Assembly (NCBI GenBank): GCA_900542145.1
Contig: UQMF01000003.1
Coordinates: forward strand, 124,001 to 188,000
Length of the DNA stretch: 64,000 nt
Source of the DNA: an uncultured Oscillospiraceae bacterium
GTDB lineage: Bacteria; Bacillota; Clostridia; Oscillospirales; Ruminococcaceae
Reading direction: 5' to 3'
Translations under genes and position numbers: made by a program
Notes under the pieces: model-generated
Told to the model about the DNA's origin: nothing
Database searches by the model: none
The model's input: the letters and a program-made list of their open reading frames with translations, nothing else
In this document: in pieces, positions 8,589 to 18,245 of the stretch
Position numbering within the stretch: the stretch's first letter is position 1
Layout: the number at the start of each line of letters is the position of its first letter

Positions 8589-10706
8589 TCAGTGCACCGC
8601 CGCCGGCTGACCGATGGGCGAAGTGCGCTGTCCCGGCATATTCAGGGAGATATTCCCTATCGCCTGTATCTGGGCGGTGGAATCTATCTCGCTGTAGGAA
8701 AGTACCGTGATATTGGGAATGAACTGCTCTGTGAGCTTCTTGTAGTAGATACGCACCACCGGGGAAGTCAGTATAATGACCGTCGGGATAACGTCCTTTA
8801 TCTTGTCTATCTCCTGGTTGGAAGCCGCGACTATCCTCTGGATAAGGTCGGGAGCCATCGCGAGGTAGCTTCCCTGGTCGGACTTCTTCACGGAGCTTAC
8901 GATCATGTCCTCTATCTGGGTATCCAGCGTGATCACGCGCAGGGAGTTCGCCTCCGCAAAGCGGTGGGTGATGGTGCGCTTGAGGGACTGACGGACGTAC
9001 TCGGTGATGATGTCGGTATCCTTGAGCACGTTCGCGTGGTCGCCGATGGTTTCCAGGATAGTTTCCAGGTCGCGTATCGGGATACCCTCCCTGAGCAGGT
9101 TCGAGAGTATCTTCTGGAGATAGCCCACGGAGATGACCTTGGGTATCGTGTCGTCCACCACGATGGGGTTGGTCTTTTTGACGTTGTCCAGCATGGTGTT
9201 TACGTCCTGACGCGAGAGGAGCTCATGCGCATAGCGCTTCATGATCTCCGACCAGTGGGTTATCATGACGGAAACCGGGTCGATGAGGGTGTATCCGGCG
9301 ACGTCCGCCATGATCTTCTTGTCCTCGGATATCCACTTCGCCGGGAGTCCGAAAGCCGGCTCCACGGTGTCGATTCCATCGATCTGCTGGGTAACGTCGC
9401 CGCTGTCCAGCGCCAGGTAGTGATCCACCAGTATCTCGCCGCGCGCGACTTCCTCGCCCTTGATCTTGATGATGTACATGTTCGGGTTGATCTCGGGATT
9501 ATCCGTCATTCGCACGGAGGGGATCACCATACCCATATCCAGCGCGAACTGCTTTCGGAATATGACCACGCGCTCGATGAAGTTTCCGCCGGATTTCTCA
9601 TCGACAAGCCGCAGCAGGCTGTAGCCGAACTCCATCTCGATAGGCTCGACATTGAGCAGCTTGAACACATTGTCGATGTCGCGGTAGTAGTCGTTGTCCG
9701 CCGGGAGCTTCTCCATCTCCTTTTCTTCCGCCTTCTGGCGCTGGGCAAGCTCCAGCTCCGCCATTTTCTTCTTGTTGCGGTTGAGCAGGAATGCCGCCAG
9801 GATAAGCAGCACGCCCAGGATAAGGCATACCACCGTCGGGAATCCCGGAATGACCATCATGACGATCATGACGATGCCGGCGATCATCAGCACGAAAGGC
9901 TGCGCCGTGAACTGGCTCTTGATGTCGTTGACAAGGCTGTCCTCGCTCGCCGCGCGGGTAACAATCATACCGGTGGCAACGGAGATCAGCAGCGCCGGTA
10001 TCTGGGAGCAGAGTCCGTCGCCGACCGTTGCCAGGGAATAGGTGTTAAGTATAGAGTTGAAATCACCGCCGCCGCGCACCATTCCGATGATAACGCCGCC
10101 GATGAGGTTCACGAGGGTCGTCACGATGGACATTATCGCGTCGCCCTTTACGAACTTGGTGGCACCGTCCATGGAGCCGTAGAAGTCCGCCTCGCGCTGT
10201 ATGTTGTTACGGCGGCGCTTGGCTTCCTCCTCGTTGATTATGCCGGCGTTGAGGTCGGCGTCTATCGCCATCTGCTTACCGGGCATTGCGTCCAGGGTGA
10301 ATCTCGCAGCCACCTCGGATACTCGCTCGGAGCCCTTGGTGATTACGATGAAGTTTACCAATACGATGATTATGAATATCAGGAAGCCGACGATGGCGTC
10401 GCCGCCCATTACGAATTGTCCGAAGGCGGCGATTACGCTGCCGGCGTATCCGCTGGAGAGTATTCCACGGGTGGTGGAAACGTTCAGCGACAATCGCAGC
10501 ACCGTGGTCAGCAGCAGGACTGTCGGGAATACCGAGAACTCCAGCGCCTCCCTGATGAACATGGTCATTACCAGAATGATAAGGCTCAGCGAGATGTTGA
10601 GCAGTATCAGGAAGTCCAGCAGCCAGCTGGGGAGCGGAATAATGATGGCGATGACGATGAATATAACGAACAGCACGAACGAGTTGTTCAGTATCTTCCG
10701 TATCAT
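8589..10706 (-). CDS. flhA: Flagellar export gate protein FlhA
   Basis: 705 residues, full length. The first 310 or so residues hold about eight membrane segments plus the conserved FHIPEP-family stretch EVAARFTLDAMPGKQMAID; the rest is the cytoplasmic domain that forms the nonameric docking ring for chaperone-substrate complexes. ATG at 10706 with GAGGAG. It lies downstream of flhB. In many Firmicutes flhF and flhG follow flhA; here fliA follows directly. Confidence 0.97.
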   Translation of the reverse strand: MIRKILNNSFVLFVIFIVIAIIIPLPSWLLDFLILLNISLSLIILVMTMFIREALEFSVFPTVLLLTTVLRLSLNVSTTRGILSSGYAGSVIAAFGQFVMGGDAIVGFLIFIIIVLVNFIVITKGSERVSEVAARFTLDAMPGKQMAIDADLNAGIINEEEAKRRRNNIQREADFYGSMDGATKFVKGDAIMSIVTTLVNLIGGVIIGMVRGGGDFNSILNTYSLATVGDGLCSQIPALLISVATGMIVTRAASEDSLVNDIKSQFTAQPFVLMIAGIVMIVMMVIPGFPTVVCLILGVLLILAAFLLNRNKKKMAELELAQRQKAEEKEMEKLPADNDYYRDIDNVFKLLNVEPIEMEFGYSLLRLVDEKSGGNFIERVVIFRKQFALDMGMVIPSVRMTDNPEINPNMYIIKIKGEEVARGEILVDHYLALDSGDVTQQIDGIDTVEPAFGLPAKWISEDKKIMADVAGYTLIDPVSVMITHWSEIMKRYAHELLSRQDVNTMLDNVKKTNPIVVDDTIPKVISVGYLQKILSNLLREGIPIRDLETILETIGDHANVLKDTDIITEYVRQSLKRTITHRFAEANSLRVITLDTQIEDMIVSSVKKSDQGSYLAMAPDLIQRIVAASNQEIDKIKDVIPTVIILTSPVVRIYYKKLTEQFIPNITVLSYSEIDSTAQIQAIGNISLNMPGQRTSPIGQPAAVH

Positions 10707-10760
10707 TCCATCATCTCCTCTCTGTAATATTTTGTCCGAATTATACGGTTGGTGTCGGAA

Positions 10761-11825
10761 TTAAGCATGCAGCGTCTTGTGCTTCTCACGGTATACCACC
10801 GTCAGCACCTCGGCGACTGCGTTGTAAAGCTCGGTCGGAATCTCCCTGCCGATATCCACCATGCTGTACAGCGAACGTGCCAGCGGCGGATTCTCTATTG
10901 TCATGACGTCGTTTTCCTCGGCGATCTGGACTATCCTCAGGGCGAGGTAGTCCTTTCCCTTCGCGAGGACCTGCGGCGCGTTGTTCTTGTCCTGGTCGTA
11001 TTTCAGCGCAACGGCGAAGTGGGTAGGGTTTCTGACGACGACGTCCGCCTTGGGGACGTCCTGCATCATACGCTGCTGTGCCATCTGCTGCTGGCGCTGC
11101 TTTATCTTGCTCTTGATCTGGGGGTCGCCCTCCATCTGCTTGAACTCTTCCTTGACCTCCTGCTTGGACATCTTGAGCTTCTTCTCGAACTGCCACCACT
11201 GGAAGAGGAAGTCCGCCGCCGCGACAAAGACCAGCATTATGCATATCAGCATGACCAGGTCGAATATCGTCAGCATTGCGTAGGTGACGCCCTGCATGAC
11301 GCCGGTGTTCATCAGCGCGATGAACTTCGGCATGCGGTTCTGTATCTCGTTGTAGATCACGGCGCTGATTATGATGACCTCGATCAGCCCCTTCAGGATA
11401 CTCACGATGGACTGCATCGAGAACAGCTTCTTTATCCCCGACAGCGGATTAAGCCGCGAGAACTTGGGCTTGAGCGCCTTCATGGTGAACAGTCCCCGGG
11501 TCTGCGCAACGGTGGGGATTATTCCCAGAGCCATGGCGATCAGGCATATCGGACCGACGCAAATCCCGATGACGGTGATCACGTCGGTGAATATCGTCAT
11601 GATGGTATCCCGGCTGACGGTGGTCTGCCCGATGTGCTCGTACAGCGAGCCGGAATACGCCAGCACGGATTTCGTCACCAGCCCCAGCAGAAGCCGCATC
11701 GCCGCGAAGATACCAAGCACGGAAGCGGCGGTGACGATCTCCTTGCTCTGGAGAACGTTGCCCTCCTTGCGCTGGTCCCGGCGCTTTTTCGGGGTGGCTT
11801 TTTCGGTTTTTTCTTCTCCTGCCAT
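10761..11825 (-). CDS. flhB: Flagellar export switch protein FlhB
   Basis: 354 residues. N-terminal basic segment with EKTEKATPKKRRDQRKEGNV, four membrane segments, then the autocleaving cytoplasmic domain with N266-P267-T268-H269 (VRNPTHFAVAL). Cleavage between N and P switches export from rod/hook to filament substrates, in concert with FliK. The motif is intact. ATG at 11825 with AAAGGG upstream. It lies between fliR and flhA. Confidence 0.96.
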   Translation of the reverse strand: MAGEEKTEKATPKKRRDQRKEGNVLQSKEIVTAASVLGIFAAMRLLLGLVTKSVLAYSGSLYEHIGQTTVSRDTIMTIFTDVITVIGICVGPICLIAMALGIIPTVAQTRGLFTMKALKPKFSRLNPLSGIKKLFSMQSIVSILKGLIEVIIISAVIYNEIQNRMPKFIALMNTGVMQGVTYAMLTIFDLVMLICIMLVFVAAADFLFQWWQFEKKLKMSKQEVKEEFKQMEGDPQIKSKIKQRQQQMAQQRMMQDVPKADVVVRNPTHFAVALKYDQDKNNAPQVLAKGKDYLALRIVQIAEENDVMTIENPPLARSLYSMVDIGREIPTELYNAVAEVLTVVYREKHKTLHA

Positions 11826-11847
11826 CTTACCGCCCTTTCAGCCGGAG

Positions 11848-12633
11848 TTATGTAACTGCCGTCATCTGCCCGAGTAATCCGTTGAGGTTGGTGAACATGA
11901 GGTCCATGATGTCCTGCATGAATCCGGCGGTCATGGAGCAGCTTGCGGCAAGCACCACGAATCCGACCAGCATCTTGATCTGCACGTTCAGCACAAAGAC
12001 GTGGATAGAGGGCACCGCCTTCATCAGCACGCCTATGCAGAACTCCGTCACAAGCTCCGCCGCGAGCACCGGCATTGCCAGCTTTATGCCCAGGGTGATC
12101 ACCGTTTCGAAATACTGCACTATGAGATATGTGAAGTTTATGTTGAAATCGCTGAACCCTATCGGTATCGTTTCATAGGACACCGCGAACAGCTTGATGT
12201 AGGACAGGTGTCCTCCCACCAGAAAGAAGTATATCATGAACCACCAGCTGTAGTACTGCGTGATAAGGCTGGTCGTTCCGAACGTCGGGTCGTAGCTTTT
12301 CGACATGGAAAAGCCGATCTGAAAATCCGAGATCTCGCCGGCGTAGGTGAACATCTGCAACATGACGTTCACGAAGAATCCCAGCGTGAAGCCCACGAGG
12401 AGTTCCTTGGCGATATCCAGGACGAAGGGCAGCAGCCCGTCCGGCACGGTGTAGCTGAATCCCCCGGCGGAGGTCATGACCACCGCCAGCATGAGGGACG
12501 CGCCCGCCTTGACCATGTTGGGGACGCCGTTGCGCGAGAATATCGGGTTGAACGTGAATATTCCGCTGACCCTTGCCAGCACCATGAGCACGATAACGAA
12601 GTTGTTCTGAATGATTCCCCAGATCTCTGACAT
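11848..12633 (-). CDS. fliR: Flagellar export gate protein FliR
   Basis: 261 residues with about six membrane segments. With FliP and FliQ it forms the helical export gate at the base of the basal body. Family features include VLARVSGIFTFNPIFS near the start. The ribosome site is weak (AAGGCGGC), so translation may depend partly on coupling to fliQ, whose stop codon lies 9 bases before the start. Confidence 0.94.
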   Translation of the reverse strand: MSEIWGIIQNNFVIVLMVLARVSGIFTFNPIFSRNGVPNMVKAGASLMLAVVMTSAGGFSYTVPDGLLPFVLDIAKELLVGFTLGFFVNVMLQMFTYAGEISDFQIGFSMSKSYDPTFGTTSLITQYYSWWFMIYFFLVGGHLSYIKLFAVSYETIPIGFSDFNINFTYLIVQYFETVITLGIKLAMPVLAAELVTEFCIGVLMKAVPSIHVFVLNVQIKMLVGFVVLAASCSMTAGFMQDIMDLMFTNLNGLLGQMTAVT

Positions 12634-12642
12634 GGCGCCGCC

Positions 12643-12915
12643 TTACGTTATCGGCACCTGGGAGACCTTCTCGAAGATGAGGTTCACGAAGTCGATACAC
12701 TCCGAGGTCATCCAGGGTGCGAGGAAGAACAGCGCCAGGCCTACCGCGACCGCCTTCGGCGCGAAGGAGAGCGTCTGCTCGTGCACCTGGGTCGCCGCCT
12801 GGAGAATTGCGACAACCAGTCCGACGATCATCGCAATGAGGAGTATCGGCACCGCCAGCTTGAACGCCAACATTATCGCCGCCAGGAACACCTCCATCAT
12901 ATCGTCCTGAGTCAT
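12643..12915 (-). CDS. fliQ: Flagellar export gate protein FliQ
   Basis: 90 residues, two membrane hairpin segments (about 15-40 and 50-75) with the family pattern LAFKLAVPILLIAMIVGLVVAILQAATQVHEQTL. Export-gate subunit. Preceded by GGAGGGGG. Located between fliP and fliR. Confidence 0.95.
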   Translation of the reverse strand: MTQDDMMEVFLAAIMLAFKLAVPILLIAMIVGLVVAILQAATQVHEQTLSFAPKAVAVGLALFFLAPWMTSECIDFVNLIFEKVSQVPIT

Positions 12916-12939
12916 CTGTCACACCCCCTCCGGAATCCG

Positions 12940-13857
12940 CTACAGGTTATAGCTTGCCACGACGGACCCTATCAGCAGGTTCCACCCGTCCGCAAGCACG
13001 AAAACTAGGATCTTGAACGGCATTGAGATCATCGCCGGCGGCAGCATCATCATACCCATGGACATGAGGGTGCTTCCGACAACGAGGTCGATCACGAGGA
13101 ACGGCAGGAATATCAGGAATCCCATCTGGAATGCGCGTTTAAGCTCGCTTATCATGAACGACGGCACGATGACCGTCAGGCTGAGGTCGTTCTCGAGGTA
13201 TTCCTCGGTGATCTCCTCCGGGACCTCCGTCTTGGAGAGGTCAAGGAAGAACCGGAGATCGTCGTTGCTGGTCTGCTTGAGCATGAACTTCTTCAGCGGC
13301 ACTGAAGCCGCGTCCAGAGCCTCCTGCGTGGTCAGCTCCTCACTGACGTAGGGCTGGTACGCCACCTCGTTTATCTCCGAGAACACCGGCGCCATGATGA
13401 AGAAAGTCAGGAACAGCGCCATGCCGGTGATGACCATGTTCGGCGGAGTGCTCTGCGTCTGCATTGCCGTCCGCAGGAATCCCAGGACGATGACGATACG
13501 CGTGAAGCAGGTCATCATGATGAGGATAGACGGAGCCAGCGCTATCAGCGTCAGCAGTATGATTATCTCCAGGGGCTGGGAGGCGTCCACGCCGATGAGC
13601 TCCTGTATCACCGAGGAACCGGTGTCGTTGCCGACGTAGGTGGGGTCGGTGTCGATGTAGTCCCCGGGCTGCTTGTCCGTTTCGATGGGAGCCTCCGCAG
13701 TGGACTGCGCCTGCACCGCGGATTCCGCGCTGCCCTGCTCCGCGTATGCCGAGAGGGTGCACAGAAGTACCGCCAGAATGACCGTCACCAGAAGCGAAAC
13801 GGCGAATCTCAGCACGAGCCGCTTATTCTCTTTTGTCAGCTGATACTGTCTGAACAC
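12940..13857 (-). CDS. fliP: Flagellar export gate protein FliP
   Basis: 305 residues from a GTG start at 13857, chosen because AGGAGG lies upstream and the protein then begins with a signal sequence (basic start, hydrophobic core, cleavage likely after LSAYA). After a short linker comes the FliP domain with ETQ-type gate segments and C-terminal membrane helices ending ADGWNLLIGSVVASY. Longer in-frame codons read into fliO and have no ribosome site. Five FliP subunits form the core of the export gate. Confidence 0.95.
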   Translation of the reverse strand: MFRQYQLTKENKRLVLRFAVSLLVTVILAVLLCTLSAYAEQGSAESAVQAQSTAEAPIETDKQPGDYIDTDPTYVGNDTGSSVIQELIGVDASQPLEIIILLTLIALAPSILIMMTCFTRIVIVLGFLRTAMQTQSTPPNMVITGMALFLTFFIMAPVFSEINEVAYQPYVSEELTTQEALDAASVPLKKFMLKQTSNDDLRFFLDLSKTEVPEEITEEYLENDLSLTVIVPSFMISELKRAFQMGFLIFLPFLVIDLVVGSTLMSMGMMMLPPAMISMPFKILVFVLADGWNLLIGSVVASYNL

Positions 13858-13874
13858 GCTGCCGTTCCTCCTGC

Positions 13875-14216
13875 CTACTTCTTGTTCATCATGTCCCTGA
13901 AAACGGTCTTGAAGCTCTCCTTGAAAGTGGGATTGCCGCCGTTTTCTTCCTTTTTCGCGAGAAGCTGCTCCTCGCTCTCCTCCAGCTCGTGGATCTTCTC
14001 CACCCTGCCGTTGGTGACGCCGACCACCATGCACTTTCCGCACACGCTGATCAGCAGCAGCATTTTATCCGGGCCGAGATTTATCCTCTCAAGCACCTTC
14101 ATGTGCCTGCTGTCGCTGACGGTCACGCGCCGGTTGAGCTTCTTCATCGCCCAGAACAGCAGAAAGACCAGTGCCAGAACGCCCAGCAGAGCCATTATCA
14201 TCTGAAAATATTCCAC
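13875..14216 (-). CDS. fliO: Flagellar biosynthesis protein FliO
   Basis: 113 residues, GTG start at 14216 behind AGGGGGG. One N-terminal membrane segment (about 5-25), then a small cytoplasmic domain (KVLERINLGPDKMLLLISVCGKCMVVG) of the FliO/FliZ family, and a charged tail. FliO helps FliP assemble. It stands directly before fliP, the usual position. Confidence 0.9.
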   Translation of the reverse strand: MEYFQMIMALLGVLALVFLLFWAMKKLNRRVTVSDSRHMKVLERINLGPDKMLLLISVCGKCMVVGVTNGRVEKIHELEESEEQLLAKKEENGGNPTFKESFKTVFRDMMNKK

Positions 14217-14387
14217 CGGGTGCCCCCCTGTAAACTCACGGCTGCGCTAAACAAAACAGCCGCACCATAATACACAGTGCGGCGGTAATACTGCTTCACC
14301 AGGACCTCGCGGCAGGCGATAGGCGGCTTCCCGTGACCTGACCGCCCTGCACTCTGAGCAGCCGCCTCTGCCATGCATCCGCAGATA

Positions 14388-14750
14388 TCAGCCGAGGACC
14401 TTCTTGACAGTCTGTAAGATCCTGTCGGGCTTGAACGGCTTTACGATGAAGTCCAGTGCGCCGAGCTTGATAGCCTCAACAACCATTGCCTCCTGACCCA
14501 TAGCGGAGCACATTACCACCTTCGCCATAGGATCCATGCCCTTGATGTCCTTGAGAGCCTCGATACCAGTCTTGTTCGGCATGGTGATATCCATGATGAC
14601 AAGGTCGGGCTTCTCCGCCGCATAAACATCGCACGCGATCTGTCCGTCAGCCGCTTCAAGGATATTTGTGTAGCCGTTCTTTGTCAGAGCGTCCTTGATG
14701 AGCATTCTCATGAAAGCTGCGTCGTCCACCAGTAAAATCTTCTTATCCAT
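14388..14750 (-). CDS. cheY: Chemotaxis response regulator CheY
   Basis: 120 residues, a single receiver domain. Phospho-acceptor D54 (VIMDITMPNK), acidic pocket D9-D10, switch S82 and conserved K104 are all present. CheY-P binds FliM/FliY to change rotor bias. ATG at 14750 with AAGGAG. A 171-base gap separates it from fliO; that gap has short GC-rich inverted repeats (for example 14263-14283) but no clear terminator. Confidence 0.96.
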   Translation of the reverse strand: MDKKILLVDDAAFMRMLIKDALTKNGYTNILEAADGQIACDVYAAEKPDLVIMDITMPNKTGIEALKDIKGMDPMAKVVMCSAMGQEAMVVEAIKLGALDFIVKPFKPDRILQTVKKVLG

Positions 14751-14802
14751 TACAAATTTCTCCTTGATGTATTGTAATTTTTAATTCAATGCTAATTATG
14801 TA

Positions 14803-16026
14803 TTATTCCTTGCCGAGGCTGTCCATGAAGTTGGATTTCACGATCTCGGTGATCCTTACCGCGAAGTTGTCGTCGATTACCACGACGTCGCCGCGGGCGA
14901 TGAGGTTTCCGTTGACAACGACATCGACGGGGGCGCCTGCCTGGCGCTCAAGCTCGATTATCGTTCCCTGCTGGAACTCGAGGATATCCTTCACCTTGCG
15001 CTTTGCCGTGCCGATCTCGACGGAGATCTCCAGCGGAACGCCCATCAGCAGCTTGAGGTTATCCTTCTGGTCAGCCGGCAGCCCAAAATCCATCGCGTCG
15101 AACTGGTGCAGCTGGGCGTTCTGGATATTTACCGGCGGAACAGGCGGCGGATAAGCGCCGTAAGCCGCATACTGGCTTCCGTAGCCGTATCCGGGGTAGC
15201 CCTGGGGCTGACCCTGCGGCGGATAGGGATATCCGGCAGGAGCCTGCGCCGGGACTCCCTGCTGGGGAGCCTGCGGCTGAGGAGCCGGTGCCGGTGCGGC
15301 AGGCTGTGCAGCCGGGGCAGCCGGCTGTGGAGCAGGCGCAGCGGCGGCAGGAGCCGCGGTGGTATCCGCGGTGGTATCCTTGATGTGGCTTTCGGTATCG
15401 GCAGCGTCGCCGTTGAACTTCTCGATCATCTTTCCGGAGAGGGACTTCGCAAGATCCACGGACATGACGGACATGAACTCACTGTTCATTACGCCGTCAA
15501 CGGAGAGGTTGAAGGTGACTGCGACGATGGTCTGCTCGGGGTCGAGTTCCGCCAGCTGGCAGAAATTCGTCTGCTCGATCAGGTAGGGGGTCGGCGTGGA
15601 GATATCCACGGAGATACCCAGCAGGTCGGACAGCGCGGTCGCGGAGGCGCCCATCATCTGGTTCATGACCTCGGAAACGGCGCTGATGTTCATTTCATCG
15701 AACTCAAAATCCGGTGAAACGACCAGCGGATTGCCCATCAGCTGGTTAAGGATCAGCTGAACGTCGTCCTGCTTGAGCACCATCATGTTCTGACCGGAAA
15801 TGCCGGAAACATATACGATCTTGACGCAGATCGCAGGCTCAAGGCGGTCGTAGTTAAGGTCGGCAGCCTTGACCACGCTCACCTGCGGTGTCGTGATCCA
15901 GACCTTTGCGTTGAGCAGCTCGGATACGGCGGTGGCTGCGGCGCCCATGCTTATATTGAGTATCTCGCCGACCGCGTCTATTTCATATGAGCTGAATTCA
16001 ACGTTTGCATCCTTTTCATTAGCCAT
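14803..16026 (-). CDS. fliY: Flagellar motor switch phosphatase FliY
   Basis: 407 residues. The N-terminal part is CheC-like with two intact E-x2-N motifs (VGEILNISMG and VSEVMNQMMG). A linker of about 90 residues rich in Ala, Pro and Gln follows (residues about 215-305), then a C-terminal SpoA/FliN domain (NLKLLMGVPLEISVEIG...). It takes the place of FliN in the C-ring and removes phosphate from CheY-P at the motor. The linker is low complexity but in frame and shared with the family. It follows fliM by 13 bases. Confidence 0.95.
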   Translation of the reverse strand: MANEKDANVEFSSYEIDAVGEILNISMGAAATAVSELLNAKVWITTPQVSVVKAADLNYDRLEPAICVKIVYVSGISGQNMMVLKQDDVQLILNQLMGNPLVVSPDFEFDEMNISAVSEVMNQMMGASATALSDLLGISVDISTPTPYLIEQTNFCQLAELDPEQTIVAVTFNLSVDGVMNSEFMSVMSVDLAKSLSGKMIEKFNGDAADTESHIKDTTADTTAAPAAAAPAPQPAAPAAQPAAPAPAPQPQAPQQGVPAQAPAGYPYPPQGQPQGYPGYGYGSQYAAYGAYPPPVPPVNIQNAQLHQFDAMDFGLPADQKDNLKLLMGVPLEISVEIGTAKRKVKDILEFQQGTIIELERQAGAPVDVVVNGNLIARGDVVVIDDNFAVRITEIVKSNFMDSLGKE

Positions 16027-16039
16027 CGAACATTTTACC

Positions 16040-17029
16040 TCAATTCTCTATAAAATTATCTATCATTACAGCCTTTTTGTTATTGTAGGTACCCAGCTTG
16101 CCGGTGCACCAGGGCTTGTTGCCTATCCGGACGTCCACGCTGCTGGAAATGCTCTTCCCCAGCGGAATGACGTCGTTCACCTGTAATGTCAGCACCTCGT
16201 ACAGGTCAAGATTGATCTCCCCGAGTACTGCGGTGATATTGAGATCCGTGTCGCTGATACCGGTCATAATGGTGTCGCGGCGCTCCGCCTCGCGGTTCGC
16301 GTCCAGCTTTCTTCTGGAAACGTTGTAGCGCGAGATGAACTTGCTCATGATCTCGTCAAGGTTTATCGCAGGAATGCACACGGAGATGATGGACTTCGCG
16401 CCGTTTATCTCCACCTCGAGGGCAACGATGATAACCGTGTCCTCGTGACCGATGGTCTGCACCACCCTGGAATTCGTTTCGATACCGATGAGCTTCGGCT
16501 CAAGCTCGATGTGGGAAGACCACGGCTCGTATAGAAGCCCTGCCATGGATTTCATGACGTCGGTCATTATCGTGATCTCTATCTCGGTGAAGTCGCGGTT
16601 CACGTCCCGGTATTCTCCGCGTCCGCCCAGCAGGCGGTCGATCATCGTGAACGTGATCGTATTCGAGATCTGCACGATGACTGTGGTTTCGCTGACCTCT
16701 TCGTTCTTTATTCCCATATCCACCATGCCCATCAGGACATAGTCCGGCAGTGCGTTATTGAACTCGCTGTACCGCTGTTCCTCGATGTTGACGAGCGAAA
16801 CGCGGCAGTAAAGTCTTAACAGACCCGTCAGATAAGACGAAAGCAGACGGGCGTAGTTCTCGAAGATACCGTCAAGTACCTTGATCTGCTCCTTGGTGAA
16901 CTTCTTCGGGGCACGGAAGTCGTACTCCTTGACCTTCTCCTCTTCCTTCGCTGAAACCTCCGGAACTGCGCCGGCGGCGACGTTCTTGAGCATTTCATCT
17001 ATCTGCGCCTGCGTCAGGACATCAGCCAT
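16040..17029 (-). CDS. fliM: Flagellar motor switch protein FliM
   Basis: 329 residues. The N-terminal CheY-P binding peptide is visible (VLTQAQIDEML), followed by the middle CheC-like domain and a C-terminal SpoA domain (VNDVIPLGKSISSSVDVRIGNKPW). Forms the C-ring with FliG and FliY. ATG at 17029 with GGGGGAT upstream. No fliL gene lies before it, unlike in Bacillus. Confidence 0.96.
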   Translation of the reverse strand: MADVLTQAQIDEMLKNVAAGAVPEVSAKEEEKVKEYDFRAPKKFTKEQIKVLDGIFENYARLLSSYLTGLLRLYCRVSLVNIEEQRYSEFNNALPDYVLMGMVDMGIKNEEVSETTVIVQISNTITFTMIDRLLGGRGEYRDVNRDFTEIEITIMTDVMKSMAGLLYEPWSSHIELEPKLIGIETNSRVVQTIGHEDTVIIVALEVEINGAKSIISVCIPAINLDEIMSKFISRYNVSRRKLDANREAERRDTIMTGISDTDLNITAVLGEINLDLYEVLTLQVNDVIPLGKSISSSVDVRIGNKPWCTGKLGTYNNKKAVMIDNFIEN

Positions 17030-17071
17030 CTGTATCCCCCCTGATAATTAACTTCTGTAAGCGGACTCCCG

Positions 17072-18088
17072 TCACTCGGACGCTGCCGCGTCGGAATCGC
17101 CGCCGTCCCCGGCGTCGGAGCCGGAATCCTCGGAATCGGTGTTCGCCGCGAACGTGTCGTAGTTCCCTGGTATCGTCGGACCGACGGACATTCCGCCGCT
17201 GAGGTCAGGGTACTTCTCATCGAGGGAGTCGATGATCGACTGGGCGTAGTCGTTCGGCACCTTGTCGGTGTTGTTGCTGTGATCGCCGTCCGGATCGAAC
17301 TGATCAAGGTCGATTCCGTAGTCGATACGCAGGATATCCTTCATCACCTCGGGGTCCGTGGGATCCACGTCAGAACGCAGCAGCACCATCTCAACGCGGC
17401 GGTTCTGCGCCATTCCCTCGGGGGTGCTGTTGTCCGCGATTGGCTCGGCGTAGCCGCTGCCCTTGGTGCGGAACTGTTCGGTTTCCAGCACCTTCCGGAA
17501 ATCCATGTATTTTACAACGCTGACAGCACGACCGGAGGACAGGTCCCAGTCGTTTACCTCTGAGATCGCCTTGGCGGTGTGTCCGTTGACGGTGCAGGTC
17601 TTGATGGAGGACTTGACTGCCTTTATGCCGGGTCCTATTCCGTCCAGCAGGTTCTTCCCCGCCTGGGTGAGGACTGCGCTGTTCGGCTCAAAGAACACGT
17701 TGTTGTCGAATCTTATGCTGAGGTGCGCCGCACCGCTATCCAGTGAAATGGACTGCTCCAGGTTGTTCTCTGAAACGTACTGCGACATGTACTGATACAG
17801 CTGGTCGAAGCTCTGGGGAAGATTCCCCTGACCGCCGTTGCTGTCGGGCTTCTCGCTGACGGTTCCCTCGCCGTCCTCGGGTACGGGATTCGGGGAATCC
17901 ACATACTGGTTGAGGTATTTGCCGTGGGAAGTGAACGCCTGATATATGTACTGGAACTTCTGGTCGTCCTGGGACGAGGAAGCGTACAGCAGAACGAAGA
18001 ACGTCAGCAGCAGCGTTACCATGTCGCCGTAAGTTGACAGCCAGTCGTTACTGTGGTCTTCTTTTGGTTTTTTGTTTATCTTGGCCAC
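17072..18088 (-). CDS. motB: Flagellar stator protein MotB
   Basis: 338 residues from a GTG start at 18088 (GGAGGG upstream). One membrane helix (about 22-42) carries the proton-channel aspartate D22 in STYGDMVTLLLTFF. A long linker leads to an OmpA-like peptidoglycan-binding domain (TVNGHTAKAISEVNDWDLSSGRAVSVV...NRRVEMVLLRSD). The C-terminal 80 residues beyond it are acidic and Ser/Asp-rich. A separate promoter (18163-18191) and a hairpin lie between motA and motB. Confidence 0.95.
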   Translation of the reverse strand: MAKINKKPKEDHSNDWLSTYGDMVTLLLTFFVLLYASSSQDDQKFQYIYQAFTSHGKYLNQYVDSPNPVPEDGEGTVSEKPDSNGGQGNLPQSFDQLYQYMSQYVSENNLEQSISLDSGAAHLSIRFDNNVFFEPNSAVLTQAGKNLLDGIGPGIKAVKSSIKTCTVNGHTAKAISEVNDWDLSSGRAVSVVKYMDFRKVLETEQFRTKGSGYAEPIADNSTPEGMAQNRRVEMVLLRSDVDPTDPEVMKDILRIDYGIDLDQFDPDGDHSNNTDKVPNDYAQSIIDSLDEKYPDLSGGMSVGPTIPGNYDTFAANTDSEDSGSDAGDGGDSDAAASE

Positions 18089-18162
18089 CGATGTCCCTCC
18101 TCTGCGGAAATTATCGCATGCGCAAATCGACCGGCAGGGCGCATATATCCTGCCAATATATT

Positions 18163-18191
18163 ATTGTAGCATAAATCCGCTGAAAATGCAA
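18163..18191 (-). promoter_or_regulatory. Internal sigma-A promoter for motB and downstream genes
   Basis: Minus strand TTGCAT (18186-18191), 17-base spacer, TACAAT (18163-18168), about 75 bases before the motB GTG. It would add transcription of motB, fliM, fliY, cheY and the export genes. Confidence 0.65.
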
Positions 18192-18208
18192 ATACTTTTT
18201 TGATTTTT

Positions 18209-18232
18209 TACAGAAAAATTGTAATTTTTCTG
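18209..18232 (-). other. AT-rich hairpin between motA and motB
   Basis: Perfect ACAGAAAAAT / ATTTTTCTGT stem with a 4-base loop, 14 bases after the motA stop. It has no T-run on the minus strand, so it is more likely an RNA stability or processing element than a full terminator. Confidence 0.5.
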
Positions 18233-18245
18233 TCAGAGTGCCAGA

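Noticed and set aside
8592..10727. A 711-codon open frame antisense to flhA
   Set aside because: Its composition (His/Asp/Val-rich shadow peptide) and perfect opposition to flhA show it is not coding.
14217..14387. A terminator or promoter between cheY and fliO
   Set aside because: Only short imperfect inverted repeats are seen, with no T-run and no well-spaced hexamers.
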